Assembly (NCBI GenBank): GCA_940337035.1
Contig: CALNHX010005872.1
Coordinates: forward strand, 1 to 64,000
Length of the DNA stretch: 64,000 nucleotides
Origin: Agriotes lineatus
Lineage: Eukaryota; Arthropoda; Insecta; Coleoptera; Elateridae
Reading direction: 5' to 3'
In this document: positions 48,242-59,031 of the stretch, one piece after another
Layout: each line of letters begins with the position of its first letter
How positions within the stretch are numbered: position 1 is the first letter of the stretch
Program-made: the position numbers and the translations under genes
The notes under the pieces: generated by a model
What the model was told of the DNA's origin: nothing
The model's input: the letters and a program-made list of their open reading frames with translations, nothing else
Database searches by the model: none

Positions 48242-51200
48242 ACTGGTTTTGTACTAAAATCTTCGATACCTAGGTTAAAACCGTGTCCAGTTAAACCAGT
48301 GGTTCTCCAATATATCATTATAATACTCTGGCAAATAAACTACACCAAATTTTAGGGTGCGCAACAACAAATAGACATAATTTGTATCTGCGAAATTTGA
48401 AGGTTATAAGATTAAGTTGACACTTAGTGGTGCTACACAGTTGCCGAATAGAATAATATAAGCTGCTAGTGTAAATTTGTGAAGGACAAATTAGCACCCA
48501 GTGAGATAGAAACCCAACCAAGGGCAATTTGCAAACCAGAAAGTCATATTAAGAGAGGGTTGCTTAAGTCTCATGCAAGCAAGTAACTATTGCATTTGAT
48601 ATGATCTTATACATAATTTACTTCAATAGTTCCTTAATGCACACAAGTTTTACTTTCTTTGACTCTTCACGTCTGCCATTTTTCAAACAGTGCTGTGACA
48701 GTTGTAACATTTGGGAGCTAGGGATGATTCCAAACTAGTTTTGTACTAAAATCTACGATACCTAGGTTAAAACCGTGTTCAGTTATTCCAGTGGTTCTCC
48801 AACACATCAATATAACACTGACAAATAAACTGCACTGAATTTTAGGGTGTGCAACAACAGTTAGACATAATTTGTATCTGCAAAATTCAAAAGTCATAAG
48901 ATTAAGTTAACACCTAGTGGTCTTATACAATTGCCGAATAGAATAATATAAGTTGCTAGTGTAAATTTCTGGAGGACAAGTTAGCTCCCAGTGAGATGGA
49001 AATCCAACCAAGGGCAATTTGCCAACCAGAAAGTCACATTAAGATAGTGTTGATTAAAACTCGTGCAAGCAAGTAATCATTGCATGTAATATGATCTTAT
49101 ACACAAATCACTTCAATAGTTCCTTAATGCACACAAGCTTTACCTTCTTTAACTCTTCACTCCTGCCATTTTTCAAACAGTGCTGTTACAGTTGTAACAT
49201 TGGAGATAGGGATGATTCCATACTGGTTTTGTAATAAAATCTACGATACCTAGGTTAAAACCGTGTCCAGTTAAACCAGTGGTGCTCCAAGACATCATTA
49301 TAATACTCTGGCAAATAAACTACACCAAATTTTAGGTTGCGCAACAACAAATAGACATAATTTGTATCGGCGAAATTTAAAGGTTATAAGATTAAGTTGA
49401 CATTTAGTGGTCCCATACAATTGCCGAATAGAATATTATAAGTTGCTAGTGTAAATTTCTGGAGGACAAAATTGCTCTCAATGAGATAGAAATCCAACCA
49501 AGGGCAATTTGCCAACCAGAAAGTCACATTAAGATAGTGTTGATTAAAACTCGTGCAAGCAAGTAATCATTGCATGTAATATGATCTTATACACAAATCA
49601 CTTCAATAGTTCCTTAATGCACACAAGCTTTACCTTCTTTAACTCTTCACTCCTGCCATTTTTCAAACAGTGCTGTTACAGTTGTAACATTGGAGATAGG
49701 GATGATTCCATACTGGTTTTGTACTAAAATCTACGATACCTAGGTTAAAACCGTGTCCAGATAAACCAGTGATTCTCCAAGACATCATTATAATACTCCG
49801 ACAAATAAACTACACCAAATTTTAGGGTGCGCAACAACAAATAGACATAATTTGTATCTGCGAAATTTGAAGGTTATAAGATTAAGTTGACACTTAGTGG
49901 TGCTACACAGTTGCCGAATAGAATAATATAAGCTGCTAGTGTAAATTTGTGAAGGACAAATTAGCACCCAGTGAGATAGAAACCCAACCAAGGGCAATTT
50001 GCAAACCAGAAAGTCATATTAAGAGAGGGTTGCTTAAGTCTCATGCAAGCAAGTAACTATTGCATTTGATATGATCTTATACATAATTCACTTCAATAGT
50101 TCCTTAATGCACACAAGTTTTACTTTCTTTGACTCTTCACGTCTGCCATTTTTCAAACAGTGCTGTGACAGTTGTAACATTTGGGAGCTAGGGATGATTC
50201 CAAACTAGTTTTGTACTAAAATCTACGATACCTAGGTTAAAACCGTGTTCAGTTATTCCAGTGGTTCTCCAACACATCAATATAACACTGACAAATAAAC
50301 TGCACTGAATTTTAGGGTGTGCAACAACAGTTAGACATAATTTGTATCTGCAAAATTCAAAAGTCATAAGATTAAGTTAACACCTAGTGGTCTTATACAA
50401 TTGCCGAATAGAATAATATAAGTTGCTAGTGTAAATTTCTGGAGGACAAGTTAGCTCCCAGTGAGATGGAAATCCAACCAAGGGCAATTTGCCAACCAGA
50501 AAGTCACATTAAGATAGTGTTGATTAAAACTCGTGCAAGCAAGTAATCATTGCATGTAATATGATCTTATACACAAATCACTTCAATAGTTCCTTAATGC
50601 ACACAAGCTTTACCTTCTTTAACTCTTCACTCCTGCCATTTTTCAAACAGTGCTGTTACAGTTGTAACATTGGAGATAGGGATGATTCCATACTGGTTTT
50701 GTAATAAAATCTACGATACCTAGGTTAAAACCGTGTCCAGTTAAACCAGTGGTGCTCCAAGACATCATTATAATACTCTGGCAAATAAACTACACCAAAT
50801 TTTAGGTTGCGCAACAACAAATAGACATAATTTGTATCGGCGAAATTTAAAGGTTATAAGATTAAGTTGACATTTAGTGGTCCCATACAATTGCCGAATA
50901 GAATATTATAAGTTGCTAGTGTAAATTTCTGGAGGACAAAATTGCTCTCAATGAGATAGAAATCCAACCAAGGGCAATTTGCCAACCAGAAAGTCACATT
51001 AAGATAGTGTTGATTAAAACTCGTGCAAGCAAGTAATCATTGCATGTAATATGATCTTATACACAAATCACTTCAATAGTTCCTTAATGCACACAAGCTT
51101 TACCTTCTTTAACTCTTCGCTCCTGCCATTTTTCAAACAGTGCTGTTACAGTTGTAACATTGGAGATAGGGATGATTCCATACTGGTTTTGTACTAAAAT

Positions 51201-52666
51201 CTACGATACCTAGGTTAAAACCGTGTCCAGATAAACCAGTGATTCTCCAAGACATCATTATAATACTCCGACAAATAAACTACACCAAATTTTAGGGTGT
51301 ACAACAGCAGTTATACATAATTTGTATCTGCAAAGTGTAAATGTTGACACTTAGTGGTGCTATACAGGTGCCGAATAGAATAATATAAGTTGCTAGAGTA
51401 AATTTCTGGAGGCCAAATTAGCTCCCAGTGAGATAGAAATCCAACCAAGGGCAATTTGCCAACCAGAAAGTCACATTAAGATAGTGTTGTTTAAAACTCG
51501 TGCAAGCAAGTAACTATTGAATGTGATATGATCTTATACACAAATCAATTCAATAGTTCCTTAATGCACAAACGCTTTACTTTATGCTACTCTTCACTTC
51601 TGCCATTTTTTAAATAATGCTATGACAGTTGTAACATTTGGAGGTAGGGATGATTCTAAACTGTTTTTGTACTAAAATCTACGATACCTAGGTTAAAACC
51701 GTGTCCAGTTAAACCAGTGGTTCTCCAAGACATCATTATAATACTCTGACAAATAAACTACACCAACTTTTAGGGTACGCAACAATGGTTAGACATAACT
51801 TGTATCTGCAAAATTTAAAAGTTATAAGATTAAGTTGACACTTAGTGGTCCTATACAGTTGCCGAATAGCATAATATAAGTTGCTAGTGTAAATTTCTGG
51901 AGGACAAATTAGCTCCCAGTGAGATAGAAATGCAACCAAGGACAATTTGCCAACCAGAAAGTCACATTAAGATAGTGTTGATTAAAACTCGTGCAAGCAA
52001 GTATTGCATGTAATATGATCTTATACACAAATCACTTCAATAGTTCCTTTGTGCACACAAGCTTTACTTTCTTTGACTCTTCACGTCTGCCATTTTTCAA
52101 ACAGTGCTGTGACAGTTGTAACATTAGGAGCTAGCGATGATTCCAAACTGGTTTTGTACTAAAATCTACTATACCTAGGTTAAAACCGTGTCCAGTTCAA
52201 CCAGTGGTTCTCCAACACACCAATATAACATTGACAAATAAACTGCACTAAATTATAGGGTGTGCAACAACAGTTGGACATAATTTGTATCTGCAAAATT
52301 TAAAAGTCATAAGATTAAGTTAACACCTAATGGTCCTATACAGTTGCCGAATAGAATAATATAAGTTGCTAGTGTAAATTTCTGGAGGACAAATTAGCTC
52401 CCAGTGAGATGGAAATCCAAACAAGGGCAATTTGCCAACCAGAAAGTCACATTAAAAGAGGGTTGCTTAAATCTCATGCAAGCAAGTAACTATTGCATGT
52501 GATATGATACTATACACAAATCACTTCAATAGTTCCTTAATGCACACAAGCTTTACTTTCTTTGATTCTTCACTTCTGCCATTTTTCAAACAATGCTGTG
52601 ACAGTTGTAACATTGGTAGCTAGGGATGATTCCAAACTGGTTTGGTAATAAAATCTACGATACTTA
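48242..52666 (+). repeat. Satellite 2 array, block B
   Basis: About nine monomers continuing the array after the TIR element, beginning near 48326, 48816, 49306, 49795, 50285, 50775, 51265, 51745 and 52230. They end in the 9-bp target duplication of the Foldback-like element (52658-52666). Confidence 0.95.
48326..51265 (+). repeat. 1,470-bp higher-order repeat of satellite 2, two copies
   Basis: Three consecutive monomers (48326-49795) recur almost unchanged at 49796-51265, offset 1,470 bp. Shared rare variants include GTAAATTTGTGAAGG, GCAAATTCAAAAGTCATAAG with TTAACACCTAGTGGTC, GTGCTCCAAGACATC, and TTTTGTAATAAAATC. The near-identity of the two copies contrasts with the larger differences between neighbouring monomers. 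Confidence 0.88.
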
Positions 52667-53625
52667 ATATCTGTGAAGTTGGCCAAACCCAGACCAAAAT
52701 TTAGTAATACGTCAAAGGGAATTGTTTGTTTATCTTTTGTTTACGTTTGTTTAGCTATTTTTAGCGTTTGTTTACATCTCTGTATACTACAACCGGCACC
52801 CCTATTTGGGTCGGGCCAACTTTACGGCAGCCAAACCCAAAATGATAAATTGACAATTTCTTGGTGGGAATCGTTTGTTTAGCGTTTGTTTACGTTTGTT
52901 TAGCTATTTTCAGTGTTTGTTTACACCTCTGTATACTATAACCAGCACCCCTATTTGGGTCTGGCCAACTTCACGACAACCAAACCCAAAATGATAAATT
53001 GACAATTTCTTGGTGGGAATCGTTTGTTTATCGTTTGTTTACGTTTGTTTAGCTATTTTCAGCGTTTGTTTACACCTCTGTATACTATAACCAGCACCCC
53101 TATTTGGATCGGGCCAACTTCACGGCAGCCAAACCCAAAATGATAAATTGACAATTTCTTGGTGGGAATCGTTTGTTTATCGTTTGTTTACGTTTGTTTA
53201 GCTATTTTCAGCGTTTGTTTATCGTTTGTTTACGTTTGTTTAGCTATTTTCAGCGTTTGTTTACATCTCTGTATACTATAACCAGCACCCTTATTTGGGT
53301 CGGGCCAACTTCACGGCAGCCAAACCCAAAATGATAAATTGACTATTTCTTGGTGGGAATCGTTTGTTTATCGTTTGTTTACGTTTGTTTAGCTATTTTC
53401 AGCGTTTGTTTGCACCTCTGTATACTATAACCAGCACCCCTATTTGGGTCGGGCTAAACCCAAAATTATAATTTGACCATGTCTTAGTGGGAATCGTTTT
53501 TTAGCGTTTGCTTATATTTTTTTAGTTATTTTCAGCATTGGATTACACACATCTATATTATAGGTAATACCCCTGTTTGGAACGGGCCAACTTCACAACA
53601 GCCAAACCCAAAATGATAAATATTA
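52667..53625 (+). repeat. Left arm of the Foldback-like element (tandem ~149-bp units)
   Basis: The unit runs TTGGTGGGAATCG, several CGTTTGTTTA/ACGTTTGTTTA repeats, TATTTTCAGCGTTTG, CTGTATACTATAACCAGC, ATTTGGGTCGGGCCAAC and AAACCCAAAATGATAAATTG. GGTGGGAATCG recurs at about 52863, 53011, 53161 and 53351. The spacing is ~149 bp except the last, 191 bp, because a ~42-bp CGTTTGTTTA block is duplicated internally. The innermost unit (53.47-53.62 kb) is degenerate. Confidence 0.9.
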
Positions 53626-53998
53626 ATACGAAAATTTTCATTATGTGATTAACATCTTGAACAATGAAATTCTATTATTACACGCAATAATAACACAGAT
53701 TGGTTTACTTTACAATGACTATACTGACAGAAAGGACATATTGTTTTGTTTCTGGTGCAATTAGTTGAGATTCCATGAAAGACGCTTTTTTTACATGATT
53801 ATGAAATTGTTTGGTTAAATTGTTTGCTAGAAAACTTTAAATTGAGAACTGAATACAGTTTTTAATACTAAAGCTGTTTTTAATGTTAGATCTTTAGTTT
53901 AACCCAATCAGAAGATCGAGTTTTCGCATATGCTGGATTTAACATGAGATTCCCTATACACCATAGACAACTCGACATCTGGTGTATATATGTATATA
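53626..53998. other. Interior of Foldback-like element, left part
   Basis: AT-rich sequence between the left arm and the palindromic MITE. No reading frame of note, no repeat recognised. Confidence 0.5.
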
Positions 53999-54000
53999 TA

Positions 54001-54750
54001 CAGTGTGTCTGCTTAAGTTCGCACCATATGGAAAACTTTTTTATTATTAATTTTACGAAAAAAAGTTATTCTTTATAAAAAGTTCGCAATGGTCCAAAAC
54101 TTAAAATTCAATCATCAGATATCAATTTTTAAGCCGTATACGAGGAATGTAAAAAAATATGAATTCTGCTTAAGAGTAAAGTACCTTTATTTGTGACAAT
54201 ATCGAAAACTGTTATTAAGAAAAGTTGAGTAGAATCGAAAACTACGTTCAAATATACAATTACACCTATCTACAATAAAAATCAGGTTTTGTTATTTTTC
54301 TCATTTATTTAAGTTGTTTCATATGGAAAGCTTTATTTTTGACAATATTGGAAACTTTTTCCAGTTATCTCTTTATTCGATAAAACTTTGATAACCTTTA
54401 CGTCTCGTAACCTCTATGTTGCATTATTTTGATGATTTTCCATATGAAGCAACTTAAAAAGAAATGTGAAAAATAACAAAACCTGATTTTCATCGTAGAG
54501 GTGAAATTGGATATTTGAACGTAGTTTTCGATTCTAATCAACTTTTCTTAATAACAATTTTCGATATTGTTACAAATAAAGATACTTTACTCCTGAGCAG
54601 AATTCATATTATACGGCTTAAAAAAATTGATATCTGATGATTGCATTTTAAGTTCTGGACCATGCAGAACTTTTTATAAAGAATAACTTTTTTTCGTAAA
54701 ATTAATAATAAAAAGTTTTCCATATGGTGCGAACTTAAGCAGACACACTG
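54001..54750. mobile_element. 750-bp palindromic MITE (Tc1/mariner type)
   Basis: Begins CAGTGTGTCTGCTTAAGTTC and ends with its inverse, flanked by TA on both sides (53999-54000 and 54751-54752). The two halves are near-complete inverted repeats of each other: CACCATATGGAAAAC, AAAAGTTATTCTTTATAAAAAG, CGAAAACTACGTTCAAATAT and AAAATCAGGTTTTGTTATTTT all recur inverted, leaving a short central spacer near 54370-54400. The TA duplication and CAGTG terminus fit Tc1/mariner. It is nested in the Foldback-like element, so it is younger than that element's interior. Confidence 0.85.
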
Positions 54751-54752
54751 TA

Positions 54753-55747
54753 TACAGTGTATCCCAGGATTGATGTTACAAGAGGTGAGATGGACTGAAC
54801 ATTTTCGGCCTTAACAGTGAAGCGAAATCTATTTTCTTTTCAGGTAAACTACCCTTTCTGTTTATCATACGACAAAATTTTACCAAGAAAAGTTGTTCAG
54901 AATAATAAATTATGGCCCTATACAACATTTCAGGAAGTTCTACCTACTTAGATCAAACCGTTTTAATAAATACAATTTTAACGGTTTAATTCATATCTCT
55001 TTCTGAAATTTAGTATCTGAATTGATGAATTTTATGCGTACATTGCATTTACAAGATTATTTTTGAATATTTCTCAATGCTCTCTCAAAGCTTATCTTTT
55101 TGGATTCAGGTGTCAAATTAATCACGAAATTATTTTTAACAAATACTACAGAAATTGTTTAACCCTTGTGTCTATGCGAAATTTTCTATACGCTAGTCTA
55201 TACCTGGGGAACCCGGGCACCTACGGCCATTTTAGATGAATGCTCTGTATTTATAATGTTTATAAACTTTTTTCTACTAAATTAGCCATTGAATGTATGA
55301 TCGGAAAGCAATTGCTAACCACTGCGACAGCTACTAATTCAGGATGATCAAATCGAGATCCCACTGGACGTCTAAAAGTGGTTGGAAATTGCTATCTATG
55401 TCTATCTATGGAGAACAAAAGGCGCCTCAAAACACAAAATTTATGAAATGAAAATGAAATGAACATGAAATAGTTATAAATAAATGTCAACAATGTAATT
55501 GAACTTATTATATGTGTGTTTCTAATATATTTGGGTATTAATTTTTGTAGTTTTATTATATGGTTACCCAGGTACCACGGGTATAGACTTAAAGGTGTTT
55601 TAACTTTACACTAAAATTTTAAATAACGTAATTGATATTTTTGAAAGATAATAGTGCAAATCGAATGTACTTGAACTATTTGAGGATAAACTAAACGATA
55701 GCTGCAAACTTTAATGAGAAATGTAAAATTAATTACAATTACATGAA
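54753..55747. other. Interior of Foldback-like element, centre-left
   Basis: Noncoding AT-rich DNA. It includes one arm of an inner inverted repeat (55009-55161). It also has a pair of short inverted motifs, GTCTATACCTGGGGAACC (55194) and GGTACCACGGGTATAGAC (55572), which may mark another decayed TIR element. TACAGTGTATCCCAGGATTG at 54752 could be a lone transposon end. Confidence 0.45.
55009..55161 (+). repeat. Inner inverted repeat, left arm
   Basis: About 155 bp, including GAATTTTATGCGTACATTGC, GGATTCAGGTGTCAAATTAA and CAGAAATTGTTTAA. It recurs inverted at 57552-57710 with scattered mismatches and small indels. It may be the end of a further nested element, or part of a larger decayed inverted structure. 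Confidence 0.7.
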
Positions 55748-56397
55748 AATGTGGACACACCGGACAAAACAGTTAATTGGTGAATAGTTTGTAATTGGTA
55801 CATATATTAGTGAAGAAATATATATTCTGATACATTTAAAAATTGTATAGTTGTATTCTCTGACCCCAAATATGTATATTTAGATACCAAGTTTGTGATC
55901 CTAAGTGATTTAGAAGTTGAGATAGTGATAATATACTTATACTAGCAGTCCAGTGAGACAAATGTCTCATTTAATTAAACCAAAAATGACCGTTTTGCAA
56001 ATAGAACGCGTATTCACCACACGTACGTATATGACGTCATTGTTGGTAGCAAACTACCAGTCGCATTCGCCTTGATAAAATTTGCCTAGAATCTAACCTA
56101 AAAAGTTAGGATTAGGATAATTAAGATAATAATTAGTGTTAGAGACTGAAATTCGGTTCCTGACCTGATATGACCATTCCAAACATATAACTTTAATAAC
56201 TTTTTTCTCTATCTCTTACGGTTTGGCTGCTGAAACAGCGTCCCGGACGGACAGACAAGTCTATTAGATAAAGGATTTCAAAATGGCAGTTATAAAATAC
56301 AAGATGGCCGACGGAGGAGTTCCTATCAAAAATTAAAAGCTAAGTATCAAAGTAGTACCTGGAAAAAATTGGTGGTTTTGACCGGTGTGTCCACATT
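55748..56397. mobile_element. 650-bp MITE-like inverted-repeat element
   Basis: AATGTGGACACACCGG at the left recurs inverted as CCGGTGTGTCCACATT at the right. The similarity continues a few bases inward (CAAAAC/GTTTTG), about 23 bp with one mismatch. I see no convincing target duplication and no coding capacity. A small transposon derivative is the likeliest reading. Confidence 0.55.
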
Positions 56398-56670
56398 AAC
56401 GCGAAATTCGACCTTAAGCTGCCCCATCTCATACGCACTGTTTCATAAGAGTGGCCCAATATTTCTGAAATTTTGCAGTGGGCTATAATTTTGCACTCTG
56501 AGAAACTTTTTGTAATAACATTTTTCTGTAATATGAACGGATAATTTACTTTATCGTAATTCTTTCTAATAAACACTCGGCTTCCTCAGCTTCTTGCTTC
56601 AAAACATTAAAACGACATCTCAGAGGGACTTTTAAGGGATCGGCTAATGTACTTATTTCAATTTTAATAA

Positions 56671-56904
56671 CTAAGTGTTCGTCCCAATGTAACTTACGAA
56701 AATGTTTGTTGTACGTGTAAATTTAGAAAATGTTTTGTTAACTGTAGTTGTAACAAAGCTGGATCGAAATGTATAATAGGTTGCTATTGTGAGGGTCAAG
56801 CGCTATTAATTTGCTTTAAAAACGCATATTTCTGTATACAGTGCTTTTCTTGTAAAGCGACGTATAACGGTTTACATGGCAAATACTTTATCTTATTATG
56901 TTAA
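56671..56904 (+). pseudogene. Cysteine-rich CXC-like coding remnant
   Basis: A 77-codon frame without ATG, bounded by stops. Its middle reads CCTCKFRKCFVNCSCNKAG and continues SKCIIGCYC. The cysteine spacing C-x-C-x4-C-x3-C-x-C-x6-C-x3-C-x-C is very close to the Tesmin/TSO1/MSL2-type CXC domain, which binds DNA through zinc. A Cys-rich tail follows (CFKNAYFCIQCFSC). Just upstream, another frame (56649-56720) also has spaced Cys (KCSSQCNLRKC), hinting at a frameshift. It may be the tail of a lost transposase or a captured fragment. No function is claimed. Confidence 0.45.
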
Positions 56905-57551
56905 TGTTTTTTCTATTGACAATTTTGAAATCATATTTTGTAACCTATTGGATTAGCTTATATGGACAATAAAACTTAATAATTATTATTATGAAAATAT
57001 AAACCAAAAAATTTAGCTTGCAATAAAAGTGTATTATTTTTAAAGTAGACAGCGTTAGTACAATGATCAATAATATTTTTTGTAAACTGGCAGTTTCTTA
57101 AAAAAGCTGTAGCTTCGATTTTTCATTTCTTTCTGATTTTTCTTGCTCTTATAGCTGCTTTATGAGAAAATCACTGAATTATTTTTTATATCTATATATT
57201 TTCGCCCTTAAGTTACTAAATTAATGTTTAAGTTTCTGTTTTTTAGTGATTAAAAATGACATTATTCACGTATAACCAAACAGCGTAATATAATTATGAG
57301 TAAGTATAATGCATACAAATGATTTGCAAGCATGGTATATTTGTATCGCGGTGTACATCAGTGATCGTACACGTACAGAAACATATATCGTATTTTTTAC
57401 AACAATAAAGCAATAGAGATAATTCTTCCAGTCAAAATTTCTCCATTCTTTTCTACAAACCTCCATACGCGGAAGTATGCCTTTATGTGCAATAGTTTTC
57501 AAAATACGTTGATGATGAAATTTATACCGCGCATTCCCGGTAAGTTTTGTT
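56905..57551. other. Interior of Foldback-like element, centre-right
   Basis: AT-rich, apparently noncoding. A 78-codon minus-strand frame at 57266-57502 has no domain I recognise. Nothing else seen. Confidence 0.45.
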
Positions 57552-57710
57552 TAAACAATTTCTGTAGCATTTGTTAAAAATAACTTCGTGATTAATTTGA
57601 CATCATCTGAATCCAGAAATGATAAGCTTTCCCTTGGTTTAAAAATCATTGAGGAATATTCAAAAAGAAGCTAGTAAATGCAATGTACCCATAAAATTCA
57701 TAAATTTTCA
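57552..57710 (-). repeat. Inner inverted repeat, right arm
   Basis: Inverted partner of 55009-55161 (ACAATTTCTGTAGCATTTG, TTAATTTGACATCATCTG, TGCAATGTACCCATAAAATTC), 2.4 kb away. Confidence 0.7.
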
Positions 57711-58330
57711 GTAATAGAAAATCGGAAAGTATTTTTTTGGTATTTTGCAATTGCAAATTGAATGGGTTCCTTTACATTTATATCCACAAGGTCACTCCAA
57801 AGAGTATATTTATTTATCTATATCTTCGAGTGCACACCCTACGATTGAATTCCTGATTCATTAGCAGCCTTATTTTAAACTAGCGTTTATGTGTCGACTT
57901 TTCAATAAGGTTTAATAGTGTATTACATAAAAAGCCAGTAAATACGCTTTCCGGACGTATTATGTATACTATTTTTTTGAAACCGTTTACATTAAAAAAC
58001 ATCGGTACTCATTAATCACAAATGATTCAAGATGTTTCAGTTTGGATGGATTAATAATAATTTACCCTATATTACTATTACTGCCAAGAATAAATACTGA
58101 GCTAATTTAGTTTTGTACTTATTTATTTGAGCCGGGTAGAGTATTTTCCTGACTAGTCAGAAAATTAACTACTACCCTGCCTTAAATGAGTTAGGAAAGT
58201 AGACACTTTCATGCCGCTTTCAGAAATACCTAATTTGTTTTGATATAACTTTATGTGATTAGAAAATTGTTGCAAAACGGGGTGGTCATGGTTTAAACAA
58301 ACTCTGCAGAGCATAGCTAAACAAACATTA
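57711..58330. other. Interior of Foldback-like element, right part
   Basis: AT-rich sequence with no reading frame or known repeat. A local inverted motif, GGGTAGAGTATTTTCCTGAC with GTCAGAAAATTAACTACTACCC, makes a hairpin at 58134-58179. Confidence 0.45.
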
Positions 58331-59031
58331 ACAAACGGTTCACAATAAGAAATAGTCAATTTATCATTTCGGGTTTGGCTGCCATGAATTTGGCCCGACC
58401 CAAATAGGGGTGGTGGTTATAGTATACAGAGATGTAAACAAACGCTGAAAATAGCTAAACAAACGTAAACAAACGATAAACAAACGATTCCCACCAAGAA
58501 ATTGTCAATGTATCATTTTGGGTTTGGCTGCCATGAAGTTGGCCCGACCCAAATAGGGGTGCTGGTTATAGTATACAGAGATGTAAACAAACGCTGAAAA
58601 TAGCTAAACAAACGTAAACAAACGATAAACAAACGCTGAAAATAGCTAAACAAACGTAAACAAACGATAAACAAACGATTCCCACCAAGAAATTGTCAAT
58701 TTATCAGTTTGGGTTTGGCTGCCGTGAAGTTGGCCCGACCCAAATAGGGGTGCTGGTTATAGTATACAGAAGTGTAAACAAATGATGAAAATAGCTAAAC
58801 AATCGTAAACAAAAGATAAACAAACGATTCCCACCAAGAAATTGTCAATTTATCATTTTGGGTTTGGCTGCCGTGAAGTTGGCCCGACCCAAATAGGGGT
58901 GCTGGTTATAGTATACAGAAATGTAAACAAACGCTGAAAATAGCTAAACAAACGTAAACAAACGATAAACAAACGATTCCCTTTGACGTATTACTAAATC
59001 TTTGCCTGGGTTTGGCCAACTTCACAGACAT
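58331..59031 (-). repeat. Right arm of the Foldback-like element (tandem ~149-bp units, inverted)
   Basis: Reverse-complement copies of the left-arm unit: CGATTCCCACCAAGAAATTG recurs at about 58486, 58676 and 58827. The first spacing is longer because of the same kind of internal AAACAAACG block duplication seen in the left arm. The outermost ~100 bp (CCCTTTGACGTATTACTAAA to the CAGACAT end) mirror the left terminus. Confidence 0.9.

Larger units (their letters stand above)
52667..59031. mobile_element. 6,365-bp Foldback-like element with tandem-repeat inverted arms
   Basis: The left end reads ATATCTGTGAAGTTGGCC. The right end, inverted, reads ATGTCTGTGAAGTTGGCC, and similarity continues for more than 200 bp. 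A perfect 9-bp duplication, CGATACTTA, flanks the element (52658-52666 and 59032-59040). Both copies carry the same T where other satellite monomers have C, and the satellite resumes in exact register after it. The arms (about 0.95 and 0.73 kb) consist of tandem ~149-bp units. A 9-bp duplication with long, internally repetitive inverted arms is the signature of Foldback elements, which are related to Mutator-like (MULE) transposons. The interior (53.6-58.3 kb) lacks a transposase frame, so this copy is non-autonomous. Confidence 0.85.

Noticed and set aside
52673..52882. 69-codon frame in the left Foldback arm
   Set aside because: It runs through the tandem ~149-bp units and is not kept in the other units.
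55159..55607. piggyBac-type MITE with TTAA sites
   Set aside because: The inverted motifs (GTCTATACC versus GTATAGAC) pair only weakly and the TTAA positions do not line up with equal ends.
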